From Thermoplasmata archaeon (GTDB lineage: Archaea; Thermoplasmatota; DTKX01; VGTL01), in assembly GCA_038851035.1 (NCBI GenBank), contig JAWCLH010000021.1, positions 1 to 50,047 on the forward strand: 50,047 nt of DNA, in the 5' to 3' direction. Below the pieces are notes generated by a model. That model made no database searches, had not been told where the DNA came from, and worked only from the letters and a program-made list of their open reading frames with translations. This document shows, one piece after another, positions 8,794-15,695 of this stretch (position 1 is its first letter; each line of letters begins with the position of its first letter). The translations under genes and the position numbers were made by a program.

Positions 8794-8847
8794 ACCCAAG
8801 CCCAAGGCTCGACAGGCCTCGATACTAGACCGCTATACTACCGGGGC
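8775..8847 (-). tRNA. tRNA-Asp (GTC)
   Basis: Read on the minus strand the 73-base gene folds into a cloverleaf: acceptor GCCCCGG/CCGGGGC with discriminator G, D-arm GTAT/GTAT, anticodon stem GAGGC/GCCTT around the loop CTGTCGA (anticodon GTC), and T-arm TTGGG-TTCAAAT-CCCAA. No intron and no encoded CCA. A TATA-like element lies 24-31 bases upstream. The 5' ten bases overlap the 3' end of the PqqD-like gene, whose stop codon is within the acceptor/position 8 region. Confidence 0.93.
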
Positions 8848-9374
8848 TCCCTGCTGGCATGTCGTTTGGGTATTAATTCCTTTTCGCCAGCGGCGTAGTG
8901 TATGAGGCCGTTCCTCTCGAGGAGTGAGAGGAAGGCTGCGAGCCTCGCGTAGACCGGCTCCACGCCGGAACCGAACTCCTCCCTCAGAGCCTTCCCGAGC
9001 TCCCGTACCGATGTCCTACCGTCGATTGATAGCCAGACGAAGGTTCCGTAGGAGTCCAGATTGACCCTTATATTCTCTCCGACGCCGATGAGCCTGCAGA
9101 AGCCCCTGCCAACTCTCCCCCGGAACCTCGGTACGAGAATGGACACGGTACCCGGGGAACGTGGTTTTCCGGGGTACAGGGAGGGAGGAGGAGGGGGCCT
9201 TTGGGGTGGTGGGGCTGCGCCTTCTCCTCCCCTCCCCCTCCCGTCGGACGACGCGGGCGGGAGAGTGGGCGGTAGAATCTCATAGACAATACCAGAATTC
9301 TTGGCAGGAATCATATCCAGAAGGTTGCGGGCCTTCTTCCAGGTCCTACCCCTTCCTGAAGCGGTTGAGGACAT
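8838..9374 (-). CDS. PqqD-like protein with proline-rich insertion
   Basis: The last 90 residues (about 85-160) match the PqqD pattern: a VPRFRGRVGRGF strand region, then LDSYGTFVWLSIDGRTSVRELGKALREEFG and a helix with FLSLLERNGLI. PqqD-like domains bind peptide substrates for radical-SAM enzymes, but none is seen nearby, so its role here is unknown. The N-terminal segment TWKKARNLLDMIPAKN also looks conserved, which supports the ATG at 9374 inside the end of the transporter gene (29-base overlap). Between the two lies a low-complexity stretch of Gly, Arg and Pro of about 40 residues. The stop codon TAG lies inside the tRNA-Asp gene. Confidence 0.65.
   Translation of the reverse strand: MSSTASGRGRTWKKARNLLDMIPAKNSGIVYEILPPTLPPASSDGRGRGGEGAAPPPQRPPPPPSLYPGKPRSPGTVSILVPRFRGRVGRGFCRLIGVGENIRVNLDSYGTFVWLSIDGRTSVRELGKALREEFGSGVEPVYARLAAFLSLLERNGLIHYAAGEKELIPKRHASREPR
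8871..8878 (-). promoter_or_regulatory. TATA-like box of tRNA-Asp
   Basis: AATTAATA on the minus strand lies 24-31 bases before the mature 5' end, the spacing of archaeal tRNA promoters. It sits inside the 3' end of the PqqD-like gene. Confidence 0.45.
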
Positions 9375-11397
9375 AGCACTTGTAGTCCCGGAGCACCACC
9401 CTCCAGCCCTCCGCGAACTCTCTCCTGTTCATTGTCCTGATGTGCTCCCGAATGATGACGTAGGAGAGCAGGAGGGCGATGTAGACGAAGACCAGCAGAC
9501 CGGGGAGCTCGCCCGGGGTCCCGACAAGCCCCAGCTTGAGATTGAGGATGACAAAAAGGGCTATCACTACGCCCATGATGGCCTCACCCGCAATCAGACC
9601 CGACGCGAAGAGAATTCCCCTGTTCTGGTTCTCCTCCATTGCCTTCTTCAGCGCCGGCCCCCGCTCCCCCTCGGGCAGGACCTCGAGCTCTTTGCAGAGC
9701 TTCTTCTCCACGAACTTATCTGAGAACATCTGGACGAGGCCGCCGAGCATGATTGGCAGCGTCAGTGTGAAGGGCAGGTAGATTCCGATCGCAACCGCCA
9801 TCGGCGAGAGCTTGAGCACGAATTTCAGCACAAAGGCCAGAGCCACTCCCAATAGGAGCATCGGGAGGTTGATCTGCAGGTTGAATACACCCCTCGAGAT
9901 TGTGGCCATGACCACGGCCTGCGGGGCGGGAAGTGGGGACGGGTGGGTCGCATCGGGGAGAGCGATTCCGTAGGCCTGGGCCAGAAGCGCGACCACAGGC
10001 GGAATCACGATCGCAGCGACCAGAACACCGATGAACCTCGCTATTTGAATATTATACGGCGTGGCGCCAAGGAGCTGGCCTGTCTTGAGCTCCTGCATCG
10101 AGTCGCCCGCGATGGCCGCTGAGCAGCACACCACCGCGCCGACGATGATTGTCGCGGTCATGCCAATGTTAACATCTAGGAGGCCGAACTGGGAAAGACC
10201 GAGGAGGAGGGACGCGGTGAAGAGGAGGGTCGCCACCGTGACGCCGGATATCGGGTTGTTCGAGGAGCCGATGACGCCCGCGAGATAGCCCGCTACGGCG
10301 GTGAAGAAGAAGCAGAAGACCATCAGCACAAACGCGGAGACACCAGCGACCCAGCCGTTTCCGGTCACCCAGAAGTAGAGGCCGGCCATGAAGACCCCGA
10401 TGACCACAAAGTATATCAGGCTCATTGGGAAGTCCTTCTCGGTTCGAATGGGCGCGGGCTCGCCCCTCGCCTTCCTTCCGAACCCGCCCAGGCCCTTCAT
10501 TGCCTTCACGATCGCGCTCCTCAGCTGCCAGAGGGTGATGAGGCCCCCCGTGACGATTGCCCCCACACCTACATACATGGTCTGGCTGAACCAGAGCTCA
10601 TAGACGCCGCCGAGCATGGGGCCGAGCTGGGGGCCGACGGGGTCGTCTATGTAGAACCCGTGCTCTGGCCAGCCCGCAATTCCGCCGATTAGAGGGATGA
10701 GGATTATCCAACCTATAATTCCGCCGAGCACGACATTGGCCGCTATCCTCGCCCCCAGGATGTACCCAACGCCGAGGAGAGCTGGGGAGAGGCTCAGGCC
10801 TCCATACATCCTCGCACCCATACCGCCAACCACCGCCTCCAGCCTCTCTTTCCAGAGTCTGAGGCCATAGCCCGAGCTCGCGAATTTGAACAGCGCACCA
10901 ACCCCTAGGCCCACGAATATCAGCCCCATCCCCCTCCCGCCTTTATCGAGGGCCTTGAGCACCTCCGCGCTCGCGACGCCCTCGGGATAGGGCAGGTTAA
11001 GGTCTACTATCATTACACGTCTGAGGGGAATGGTGAATAGGATGCCGAGGAGGCCGCCGATGAAGGAGCCTATCATCATAACGGGCAGGTTGTCCATCAG
11101 GCTCTTCCAGCCCGCCGCGCCACCAGTGAAGTTGGGGTGGTATAGAACGAGCAGAGCGGGGAAGGTGAAGATGACGCCCGCCGCGAGGGCCTCGCCCGTC
11201 ACAGCCATCGCCTTCGAGAGGTTGATCTCGAGCACGGTGCCTTTGACCGGCTTTAGGAATATCAGGGCCATCACAACCGCCGGAATCGTGGCCGAGACCG
11301 TCATGCCGGCGTAGAGGCCGAGATAGGCGTTGGCCATCGCCATCACGATGGTCAGGATGATGCCCATAATGAGCATCTTGAGGGTAAGCTCTGGCAC
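9346..11397 (-). CDS. OPT-family oligopeptide transporter
   Basis: The protein has at least 683 residues with some 14 or more hydrophobic helices and the family's N-terminal ANAYLGLYAGMTVSATIPAAV block. OPT proteins import small peptides or metal chelates with protons; the presence of a surface protease and cytoplasmic peptidases in this window fits peptide uptake. The GTG at 11397 is probably not the true start: in the same frame upstream is ELTADEFVPYIPPEKIVPEL, which looks like the conserved N-terminus of archaeal OPT proteins, but no ATG, GTG or TTG precedes it before the stop at about 11463. A CTG at 11442-11440 or an indel is possible. The gene starts directly after the secreted protein ending at 11439. 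Confidence 0.88.
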   Translation of the reverse strand: MPELTLKMLIMGIILTIVMAMANAYLGLYAGMTVSATIPAVVMALIFLKPVKGTVLEINLSKAMAVTGEALAAGVIFTFPALLVLYHPNFTGGAAGWKSLMDNLPVMMIGSFIGGLLGILFTIPLRRVMIVDLNLPYPEGVASAEVLKALDKGGRGMGLIFVGLGVGALFKFASSGYGLRLWKERLEAVVGGMGARMYGGLSLSPALLGVGYILGARIAANVVLGGIIGWIILIPLIGGIAGWPEHGFYIDDPVGPQLGPMLGGVYELWFSQTMYVGVGAIVTGGLITLWQLRSAIVKAMKGLGGFGRKARGEPAPIRTEKDFPMSLIYFVVIGVFMAGLYFWVTGNGWVAGVSAFVLMVFCFFFTAVAGYLAGVIGSSNNPISGVTVATLLFTASLLLGLSQFGLLDVNIGMTATIIVGAVVCCSAAIAGDSMQELKTGQLLGATPYNIQIARFIGVLVAAIVIPPVVALLAQAYGIALPDATHPSPLPAPQAVVMATISRGVFNLQINLPMLLLGVALAFVLKFVLKLSPMAVAIGIYLPFTLTLPIMLGGLVQMFSDKFVEKKLCKELEVLPEGERGPALKKAMEENQNRGILFASGLIAGEAIMGVVIALFVILNLKLGLVGTPGELPGLLVFVYIALLLSYVIIREHIRTMNRREFAEGWRVVLRDYKCYVLNRFRKG

Positions 11398-11438
11398 GAT
11401 TTTCTCGGGAGGTATGTAGGGAACGAACTCGTCGGCCG

Positions 11439-12002
11439 TCAGCTCACCCCCGAAGCCGCGACAATTTTATAGTAATTATAAACGATGGTTAGGGTGAAAG
11501 CGTTGCCTGTGTCGGCCACCGTTCGGAGGCCCAGGGGGTCGGGGATGAATGGCTCCTGGTCGCCGCAGGCGCCGACCTCGACCACCACGTCCCAAGTGCC
11601 CATTCCGCGCTTCGAGGGCTTCTTCAGGGCTGTGTCCTCCGTCACATTGAAGGCGAAACGCACCGAGACGGAGCCGGAGTTGCCGCTGTCGCTCCGGGAT
11701 TCCCCTTCGGGGCTGCTGACGGTCACTCCTAGCGTATCGGGCTCGTTGGTCAGCCCTATCCTGCTCGCGGCCTCGTCCTGCCAGGTGAGGGTGACAATGA
11801 CCTCGACCAAGTTCGTATCGTTGATGACCACGCTGAACTGGGTCTCGGAGTTCTCGCTACCCTGACCCGCGAAACTCGTCTGAACGGATGTGAGCTCGGC
11901 TTTCTTCCCGCCGGGAAGGGCGTAGGGCTTCGTCTCTGGGCCACCGGTCACGCCTGCTAGTGCTAGGGCCACCACGGTGACCCCGAGCCCAAGGACGAGC
12001 AT
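11439..12002 (-). CDS. Secreted or membrane-anchored beta-sandwich protein, unknown
   Basis: The 187-residue product opens with a hydrophobic segment (LGLGVTVVALALAGVTG) acting as signal or anchor. The remainder reads as alternating beta strands with Asn-x-Ser/Thr sites (NDT, NVT), ending in TLTIVYNYYKIVAASGVS. The frame stays open upstream for about 17 codons (PFGAEGIALERNDRR) without ATG or GTG; GGAGAGG lies about 12 bases before the ATG at 12002. It is the first gene before the OPT transporter, with almost no gap, so the two are probably co-transcribed and the protein may be an extracellular partner of the transporter. No family is recognised. Confidence 0.65.
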   Translation of the reverse strand: MLVLGLGVTVVALALAGVTGGPETKPYALPGGKKAELTSVQTSFAGQGSENSETQFSVVINDTNLVEVIVTLTWQDEAASRIGLTNEPDTLGVTVSSPEGESRSDSGNSGSVSVRFAFNVTEDTALKKPSKRGMGTWDVVVEVGACGDQEPFIPDPLGLRTVADTGNAFTLTIVYNYYKIVAASGVS

Positions 12003-12121
12003 CCTGCGGTCATTCCTCTCCAGCGCTATCCCTTCAGCGCCGAATGGTATGTGGGTGTAATTAATCTTTTTACCAGAAGAAAATCCCCGGGGGCAGGGCG
12101 GAGGACAGTATGCGGAGCAAG

Positions 12122-12130
12122 CTATTAATC
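12122..12130 (+). promoter_or_regulatory. TATA-like box of the zinc ribbon gene at 12153
   Basis: CTATTAATC is centred about 27 bases before the GTG at 12153, which fits a leaderless mRNA. It is part of a 14-base sequence that recurs at 15370-15383. Confidence 0.5.
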
Positions 12131-12152
12131 TGAGGAGCGGAATTCATCCCTT

Positions 12153-12824
12153 GTGGGTGCCGACCCTGAGGAGAGGGGCGGGAGGCTCTGCCCGCGGTGC
12201 AAAGCGCGCGAGGATGACGAAACGGTGCGCACATGCAGGGTCTGCGGCGTGGAGCTGGTCGAGATTATCAGGGCGGAGGTTGTTGGTGGTCACAGACAGG
12301 AGGAGGCCGGAGAGACCGTCCGGAGCCCGGCGTGCGACGCACCGCTAGCAGGTCCTCCACTAAGCGAGTGCTTCCCGCGCGCCCCCTTCGAGCCGCGAAT
12401 TCAGCCAGTGGTTGTGCTGGGCGGTGCCTCACAGGAGGTCAGGCGAGTAGCTCTGGCGAGCATCGAAATCGAGTGCGGGGACGCGGACCTCCTGCCTCGA
12501 ATATCGAACCTCGTCCTCACGGCGGACGGGGCACAGATGTCCGGACCACCGAAGGACCATGTTCCTTTGGGGGTTGGTGAGAGTGTCGAGGTCTTCGCCC
12601 GTGGACTGGACGATAAGGGGAACTGGTTCCCCTTGCCCGAGAGCTTCCCCGTGAGGTGGAGTGCGGACCGCGAGCTCGAGCTCTCCTCCGGGGCCGGACA
12701 CAGAGTCACGATTAGACTCCTTCGAGAGCCTAAGGTGTCCGCGCTCGTGACTGCTAGAGCAAGGGGCTCCGACGGGAGAAGGCTCCAAAGGATATTCACG
12801 GTCGAGAGAAAGCCGCCCGGCTGA
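12153..12824 (+). CDS. Zinc ribbon protein with Ig-like domain, unknown
   Basis: The 223-residue protein starts with a zinc ribbon, CPRC-x12-CRVCG (residues 13-33). The next stretch is low complexity with extra Cys residues, and from about residue 85 a beta-rich domain resembles a bacterial Ig-like fold (ISNLVLTADGAQ, ESVEVFARGLDDKGNWFPL, PVRWSADRELELSS). No signal peptide or membrane helix is visible, so a cytoplasmic zinc ribbon and an Ig-like domain share one chain, which is unusual. The GTG is placed by a TATA-like box 27 bases upstream. It converges on the PAS sensor gene with a 14-base gap. Function not recognised. Confidence 0.65.
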   Translation: MGADPEERGGRLCPRCKAREDDETVRTCRVCGVELVEIIRAEVVGGHRQEEAGETVRSPACDAPLAGPPLSECFPRAPFEPRIQPVVVLGGASQEVRRVALASIEIECGDADLLPRISNLVLTADGAQMSGPPKDHVPLGVGESVEVFARGLDDKGNWFPLPESFPVRWSADRELELSSGAGHRVTIRLLREPKVSALVTARARGSDGRRLQRIFTVERKPPG

Positions 12825-12838
12825 GGAGCTGTATGGCC

Positions 12839-14050
12839 TCAGGCGCGGAGCTCAAAATCGAACCTGCAGCATCCGGCGCCCCGCGCGATTGTGGTGATTG
12901 GCCGGACCTCTCCTACTAGACCCGTCCATTCGAAGGTCCTCTTCAGAATCATCTCGCATAGCCTGCACAACAGGGGGCTCCTTTTTGCGTCCTGGAGCCA
13001 GCAGCAGTTGTGGAGCTCTAGGCGACCACCGGAGCCGGAGAGAGAACTCTCCGCCCTGACGTCGATATTTCCGAACAAACTGGAGAGGTACAGGAGGTAT
13101 CTCTTCAGCACACGAGCCGGTTCGCTCCGGTCCTTTAAGTCTCCGTTCTCGTACTCCTCCATCCTCCTCAGATTCTCGACGTGAAGCTGTCGGGCGCGCG
13201 CCTCGAACTCCTTCTCGAATACCTCCAGCGCGTGCTCGAGCTCCGCCTCTGTGAGTCTTGCTGACAGTAAGGGCAGGGCGGAGATGAGCACGATATGGAG
13301 GTCCGAGCCCCTGCGCTTCACCAGAGCCTCCTCGAGCGACCTTTTATCCGTGACGTCGGTGACGACGCCGAGCACATGCGCCCTCCCCATCAGCTTCACT
13401 GGCGAGAGGTTGACGTGGCAGTGTCTATAGGAGCCATCAGCAGATTGAATTCTGGTCGTGAACTCGATCTGCTCTCCGCCGAGCGCAAGGAGGAATTGCG
13501 ATAAGGCCTTCGTCTGGTCATCCGGGTGGATGTGCAGGCCCGCCCTTCTGCCCACGTGGTCGCCCGGCCAGCGGCCCACGATGCGGCCGCACTCCGGGTT
13601 AATCAACACGTAGTTCCCCTCCTCATCCAGAACGAATATTCCGACCGAAGCGTTGGTCACGACCTCCTCGAGGAACTCCGCCTTGGCCCTGAGCTCCTCC
13701 TCCCTTCTCCTAGCCTCAGTACAGTCCTCCACCGTGCCTTCGTATACGGTTGAGCCGTCCCTGCCAATCACGACCCTCGCATTCTCCCGCACGAGGAGCT
13801 CTCTGCCGTCGTGTGTTGTCCACACCGACTCAAGCCCTCTTATCTCCCCGTCGCGCATTATGCGCTCCCTGAACTGCGCTCTTGAGTAGTTTGGCTCGTA
13901 GGCCCCGCATTCGAGGTTCCGGGCCGCGAGCTCGCTAAAGGACCTGAAACCCAGCATTTTCACCACGGCGGCGTTGGCCAGAAGAATTTTTCCGTCGGAG
14001 GTGGTCCTGTAGACTCCTATCGGGAGGTGCTCAACGAGATCGCGATACAT
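12839..14050 (-). CDS. PAS-domain sensor protein with Cys-rich output domain
   Basis: Two PAS domains are visible: residues 1-115 (YRDLVEHLPIGVYRTTSDGKI to TVYEGTVEDCTEA) and about 125-240 (FLEEVVTNASVGIFVLDEEGN to VLGVVTDVTDK). A helical linker follows, and the last 110 residues form a domain with LHNCCWLQDAK, CRLCEMI and GAGCCRFDFEL. This Cys pattern resembles the methanogen output domain (MetOD1) of archaeal signalling proteins; the resemblance is from memory and untested. There is no kinase domain and no membrane segment, so it senses a cytoplasmic signal. The frame is open upstream with a charged coiled segment, but no start codon is available there; GAGGAG lies about ten bases before the ATG at 14050. 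Confidence 0.78.
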   Translation of the reverse strand: MYRDLVEHLPIGVYRTTSDGKILLANAAVVKMLGFRSFSELAARNLECGAYEPNYSRAQFRERIMRDGEIRGLESVWTTHDGRELLVRENARVVIGRDGSTVYEGTVEDCTEARRREEELRAKAEFLEEVVTNASVGIFVLDEEGNYVLINPECGRIVGRWPGDHVGRRAGLHIHPDDQTKALSQFLLALGGEQIEFTTRIQSADGSYRHCHVNLSPVKLMGRAHVLGVVTDVTDKRSLEEALVKRRGSDLHIVLISALPLLSARLTEAELEHALEVFEKEFEARARQLHVENLRRMEEYENGDLKDRSEPARVLKRYLLYLSSLFGNIDVRAESSLSGSGGRLELHNCCWLQDAKRSPLLCRLCEMILKRTFEWTGLVGEVRPITTIARGAGCCRFDFELRA

Positions 14051-14278
14051 CCTCTCGCGCTCCTCGGCCTCCGCGAGCTCCCTCTCGAGCTGTGTAACCC
14101 TCTGCCTCAGAGCCTCACAAGGGTCACCGGGCCCTCTCTCCTCTCCCCCCGCCCTTCCTCTCTTCGAGTTCAGAACCCCCTCGCCTCCATTGAACGAGGA
14201 ACGCGAAAAGGTGCAGGTATAAAAACGTGTCGAACCACTCGCTCAGGGTTGTCGTAGGGCTCGCCAGTGTGGTATCTG

Positions 14279-14479
14279 TCAGACCTCCCCGCCCCGGGCC
14301 TTCCCCCCTCTCCTGCGTTCGCATTGGCCAATGTGCGCCCATGGAACGGCTATGTATCCCCCAAACTCTGCGGCCTCAGCGCTGAGAAGAAGCGCCTCGA
14401 TGAGGGTCTGGGGCGCCTCCTGAGGGCCATTTGTCCCTCTTCCGGAGTTGCTGTCACGGTGCTCCCGCCTCTCGCTCAT
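14279..14479 (-). CDS. Small protein (66 aa), unknown
   Basis: The ATG at 14479 is preceded by AGGAGGTC at good spacing and overlaps the stop of the upstream small frame as ATGA, two independent signs of real translation. The product has a charged N-terminus, a hydrophobic middle helix (TLIEALLLSAEAAEFGGYIAV) and a basic Gly/Arg end. No family is recognised. It lies between the Ras-like GTPase and the PAS sensor on the same strand. It might also be the second half of one gene split by a frameshift with the frame ending at 14476. Confidence 0.4.
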   Translation of the reverse strand: MSERREHRDSNSGRGTNGPQEAPQTLIEALLLSAEAAEFGGYIAVPWAHIGQCERRRGGKARGGEV

Positions 14480-14709
14480 CCCGACCTCCTGTCTACATCA
14501 GCAGTGAGACCGGCTTTTCTGCAGTATATGAGGGGGCCATCTTCAGAAGTCTCCAGCAAACGCTCGACAATGGGGGTGTGACCAAGGAGGAGGGGCCGGG
14601 GGCGAAGACCAGAGCGCTGGGAATGGGCGCGCCTTTGGTTTAGCAGCCCCTCAGGCTTGGTTTTTTCACTCGGAGTACCCTTGAATTGCTCTATGCACAG
14701 ATGGTCCAT
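14476..14709 (-). CDS. Small protein (77 aa) overlapping the GTPase 3' end, unknown
   Basis: This frame begins with ATG at 14709 inside the last codons of the GTPase gene and ends in an ATGA overlap with the next small gene. The N-terminal half is basic; the second half (LLGHTPIVERLLETSEDGPLI) looks like a folded segment. No ribosome site is seen, so expression would depend on coupling to the GTPase. Part of the support is that a strong ribosome site for the next gene lies within its 3' end. It may be non-coding. Confidence 0.3.
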   Translation of the reverse strand: MDHLCIEQFKGTPSEKTKPEGLLNQRRAHSQRSGLRPRPLLLGHTPIVERLLETSEDGPLIYCRKAGLTADVDRRSG

Positions 14710-15275
14710 CGAGATCCGCTCACTGAAGCGCCGTCCAACACCGACCCCGCCAGCTTTCTGAGGAGTCGCTCGAACGAGTTGTGCACATTCTGTCCTGTAC
14801 GCGCGCTCGCCAGTCGCAGCTCGCAACCGAAGCCGGCGCAGATGTCCTTGAGAAACTCGATATCCAGCCGCTTCTTCTCTAAAATGTCCATTTTGTTGAG
14901 AACAAGGACGACCGGGACTTTGCCGGCCTCCTCTCTCAGGTCTTCCAACCAGTCTATTGTTCCATAGAGCGTCTGGGGGCGGGTGGCATCCGCCACGACC
15001 ATTGCCCCATGGGAGCCTCGGAGGAAAAGCCTGTGGGCTCTGAGAAACCTCCTGTGGCCGGTGATGTCCCATACGCAGAGCTTCAAGCGGATATCGAGCG
15101 CGCAATCCGGAGAGCTGATGAGGACAGTTTTCCCAGAGACGAGAGTGCCTACTGTGGGACGCTGCTCGGGGTCGAAGGTGCCGCTGAGGTATCTCCTTAC
15201 TAGTGATGTTTTTCCCACTCCAGCGTCGCCAAGCACGCAGACCTTTCGCACGAGATGGTTTGTCCTTCTCTCCAT
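14691..15275 (-). CDS. Ras/Rab-like small GTPase
   Basis: The 194-residue product has the small GTPase motifs in order: P-loop GDAGVGKTS (16-24), switch I Thr near 41, G3 WDITGH (69-74), G4 NKMD (127-130) and G5 SAR (157-159). G3 has His where Ras and Rab have the catalytic Gln, so hydrolysis may be slow or partner dependent. The frame is open to 15398, but ATG 15275 gives the canonical N-terminus and is preceded by GGGAGG. A TATA-like ATTATTTAAATGA lies at about 15342-15354. Such archaeal GTPases are usually paired with roadblock proteins; none is recognisable here, though two small unknown genes follow. Confidence 0.88.
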   Translation of the reverse strand: MERRTNHLVRKVCVLGDAGVGKTSLVRRYLSGTFDPEQRPTVGTLVSGKTVLISSPDCALDIRLKLCVWDITGHRRFLRAHRLFLRGSHGAMVVADATRPQTLYGTIDWLEDLREEAGKVPVVLVLNKMDILEKKRLDIEFLKDICAGFGCELRLASARTGQNVHNSFERLLRKLAGSVLDGASVSGSRWTICA

Positions 15276-15341
15276 CCATCCTCCCTTGGTCTTCAATCCG
15301 CGCTCCCGCCGGCCTCGCAAATATACGTCGTCGGACTCATC

Positions 15342-15354
15342 ATTTAAATAATTA
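15342..15354 (-). promoter_or_regulatory. TATA-like box of the small GTPase gene
   Basis: On the minus strand AATTATTTAAATGA lies about 70 bases before the ATG at 15275 at the edge of the AT-rich intergenic region. The leader would be about 45 bases. Confidence 0.35.
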
Positions 15355-15357
15355 ACT

Positions 15358-15374
15358 GGAAAAATTAACAGCAA
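15358..15374. repeat. 17-bp inverted repeat, left arm
   Basis: GGAAAAATTAACAGCAA is present here and in perfect inverted form at 15607-15623, 232 bases away. Confidence 0.9.
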
Positions 15375-15421
15375 GCTATTAATACTAGAAAGAATCACCG
15401 TCGAGAAAATTGTTGGGATTT

Positions 15422-15435
15422 GACCAAATTTGGTC
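15422..15435. promoter_or_regulatory. Perfect 14-bp palindrome, possible operator
   Basis: GACCAAATTTGGTC is a perfect palindrome inside the AT-rich intergenic region between the GTPase and caspase-like genes. Its size fits a site for a dimeric regulator. Confidence 0.5.
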
Positions 15436-15606
15436 GATTTTCAAGAGCTTTCGGGTCATTTTTACGCTGATAATATCTTAATATAAAATTAAGAACTTGA
15501 TTTAACAGGCATTAATTTATAAAAATGTTATATTCCATAATCTATTTTTAACATTTTATATATTATTTAATTTTTAAATTATTAAGATTGCACTATCATA
15601 AATAAT

Positions 15607-15623
15607 TTGCTGTTAATTTTTCC
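15607..15623. repeat. 17-bp inverted repeat, right arm
   Basis: TTGCTGTTAATTTTTCC is the exact reverse complement of 15358-15374. No target duplication is visible outside the arms. Confidence 0.9.
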
Positions 15624-15626
15624 CGA

Positions 15627-15640
15627 AGATAATAAAAAGG
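15627..15640 (+). promoter_or_regulatory. TATA-like box of the caspase-like gene
   Basis: AGATAATAAAAAGG lies about 62 bases before the ATG at 15696; the leader of about 35 bases carries an AAGGGAG ribosome site. Confidence 0.4.
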
Positions 15641-15695
15641 GGCTGTGGTGTCGAGTTTGCGCCTCCTGAACAGAGGGGGCAGGAAAGGGAGAAAC

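Larger units (their letters stand above)
15276..15695. other. AT-rich intergenic region between divergent genes
   Basis: This 420-base gap has no convincing gene. From 15340 to 15640 it is extremely AT-rich against a GC-rich background. It contains a 17-bp inverted repeat at its two edges, a perfect 14-bp palindrome (15422-15435), a sequence resembling a tRNA T-arm (15412-15423) and promoters for both flanking genes. It may be a regulatory region, a small non-autonomous element or an unwinding element. Confidence 0.7.

Noticed and set aside
14267-14581. 104-codon frame on the plus strand downstream of the PAS gene
   Set aside because: It lies opposite the better supported small genes, which have a strong ribosome site and ATGA coupling.
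14705-15279. The 5' two thirds of a 267-codon frame overlapping the GTPase
   Set aside because: This part runs inside the GTPase gene in another frame and has no motifs. Only the last 77 codons beyond it are kept as a tentative small gene.
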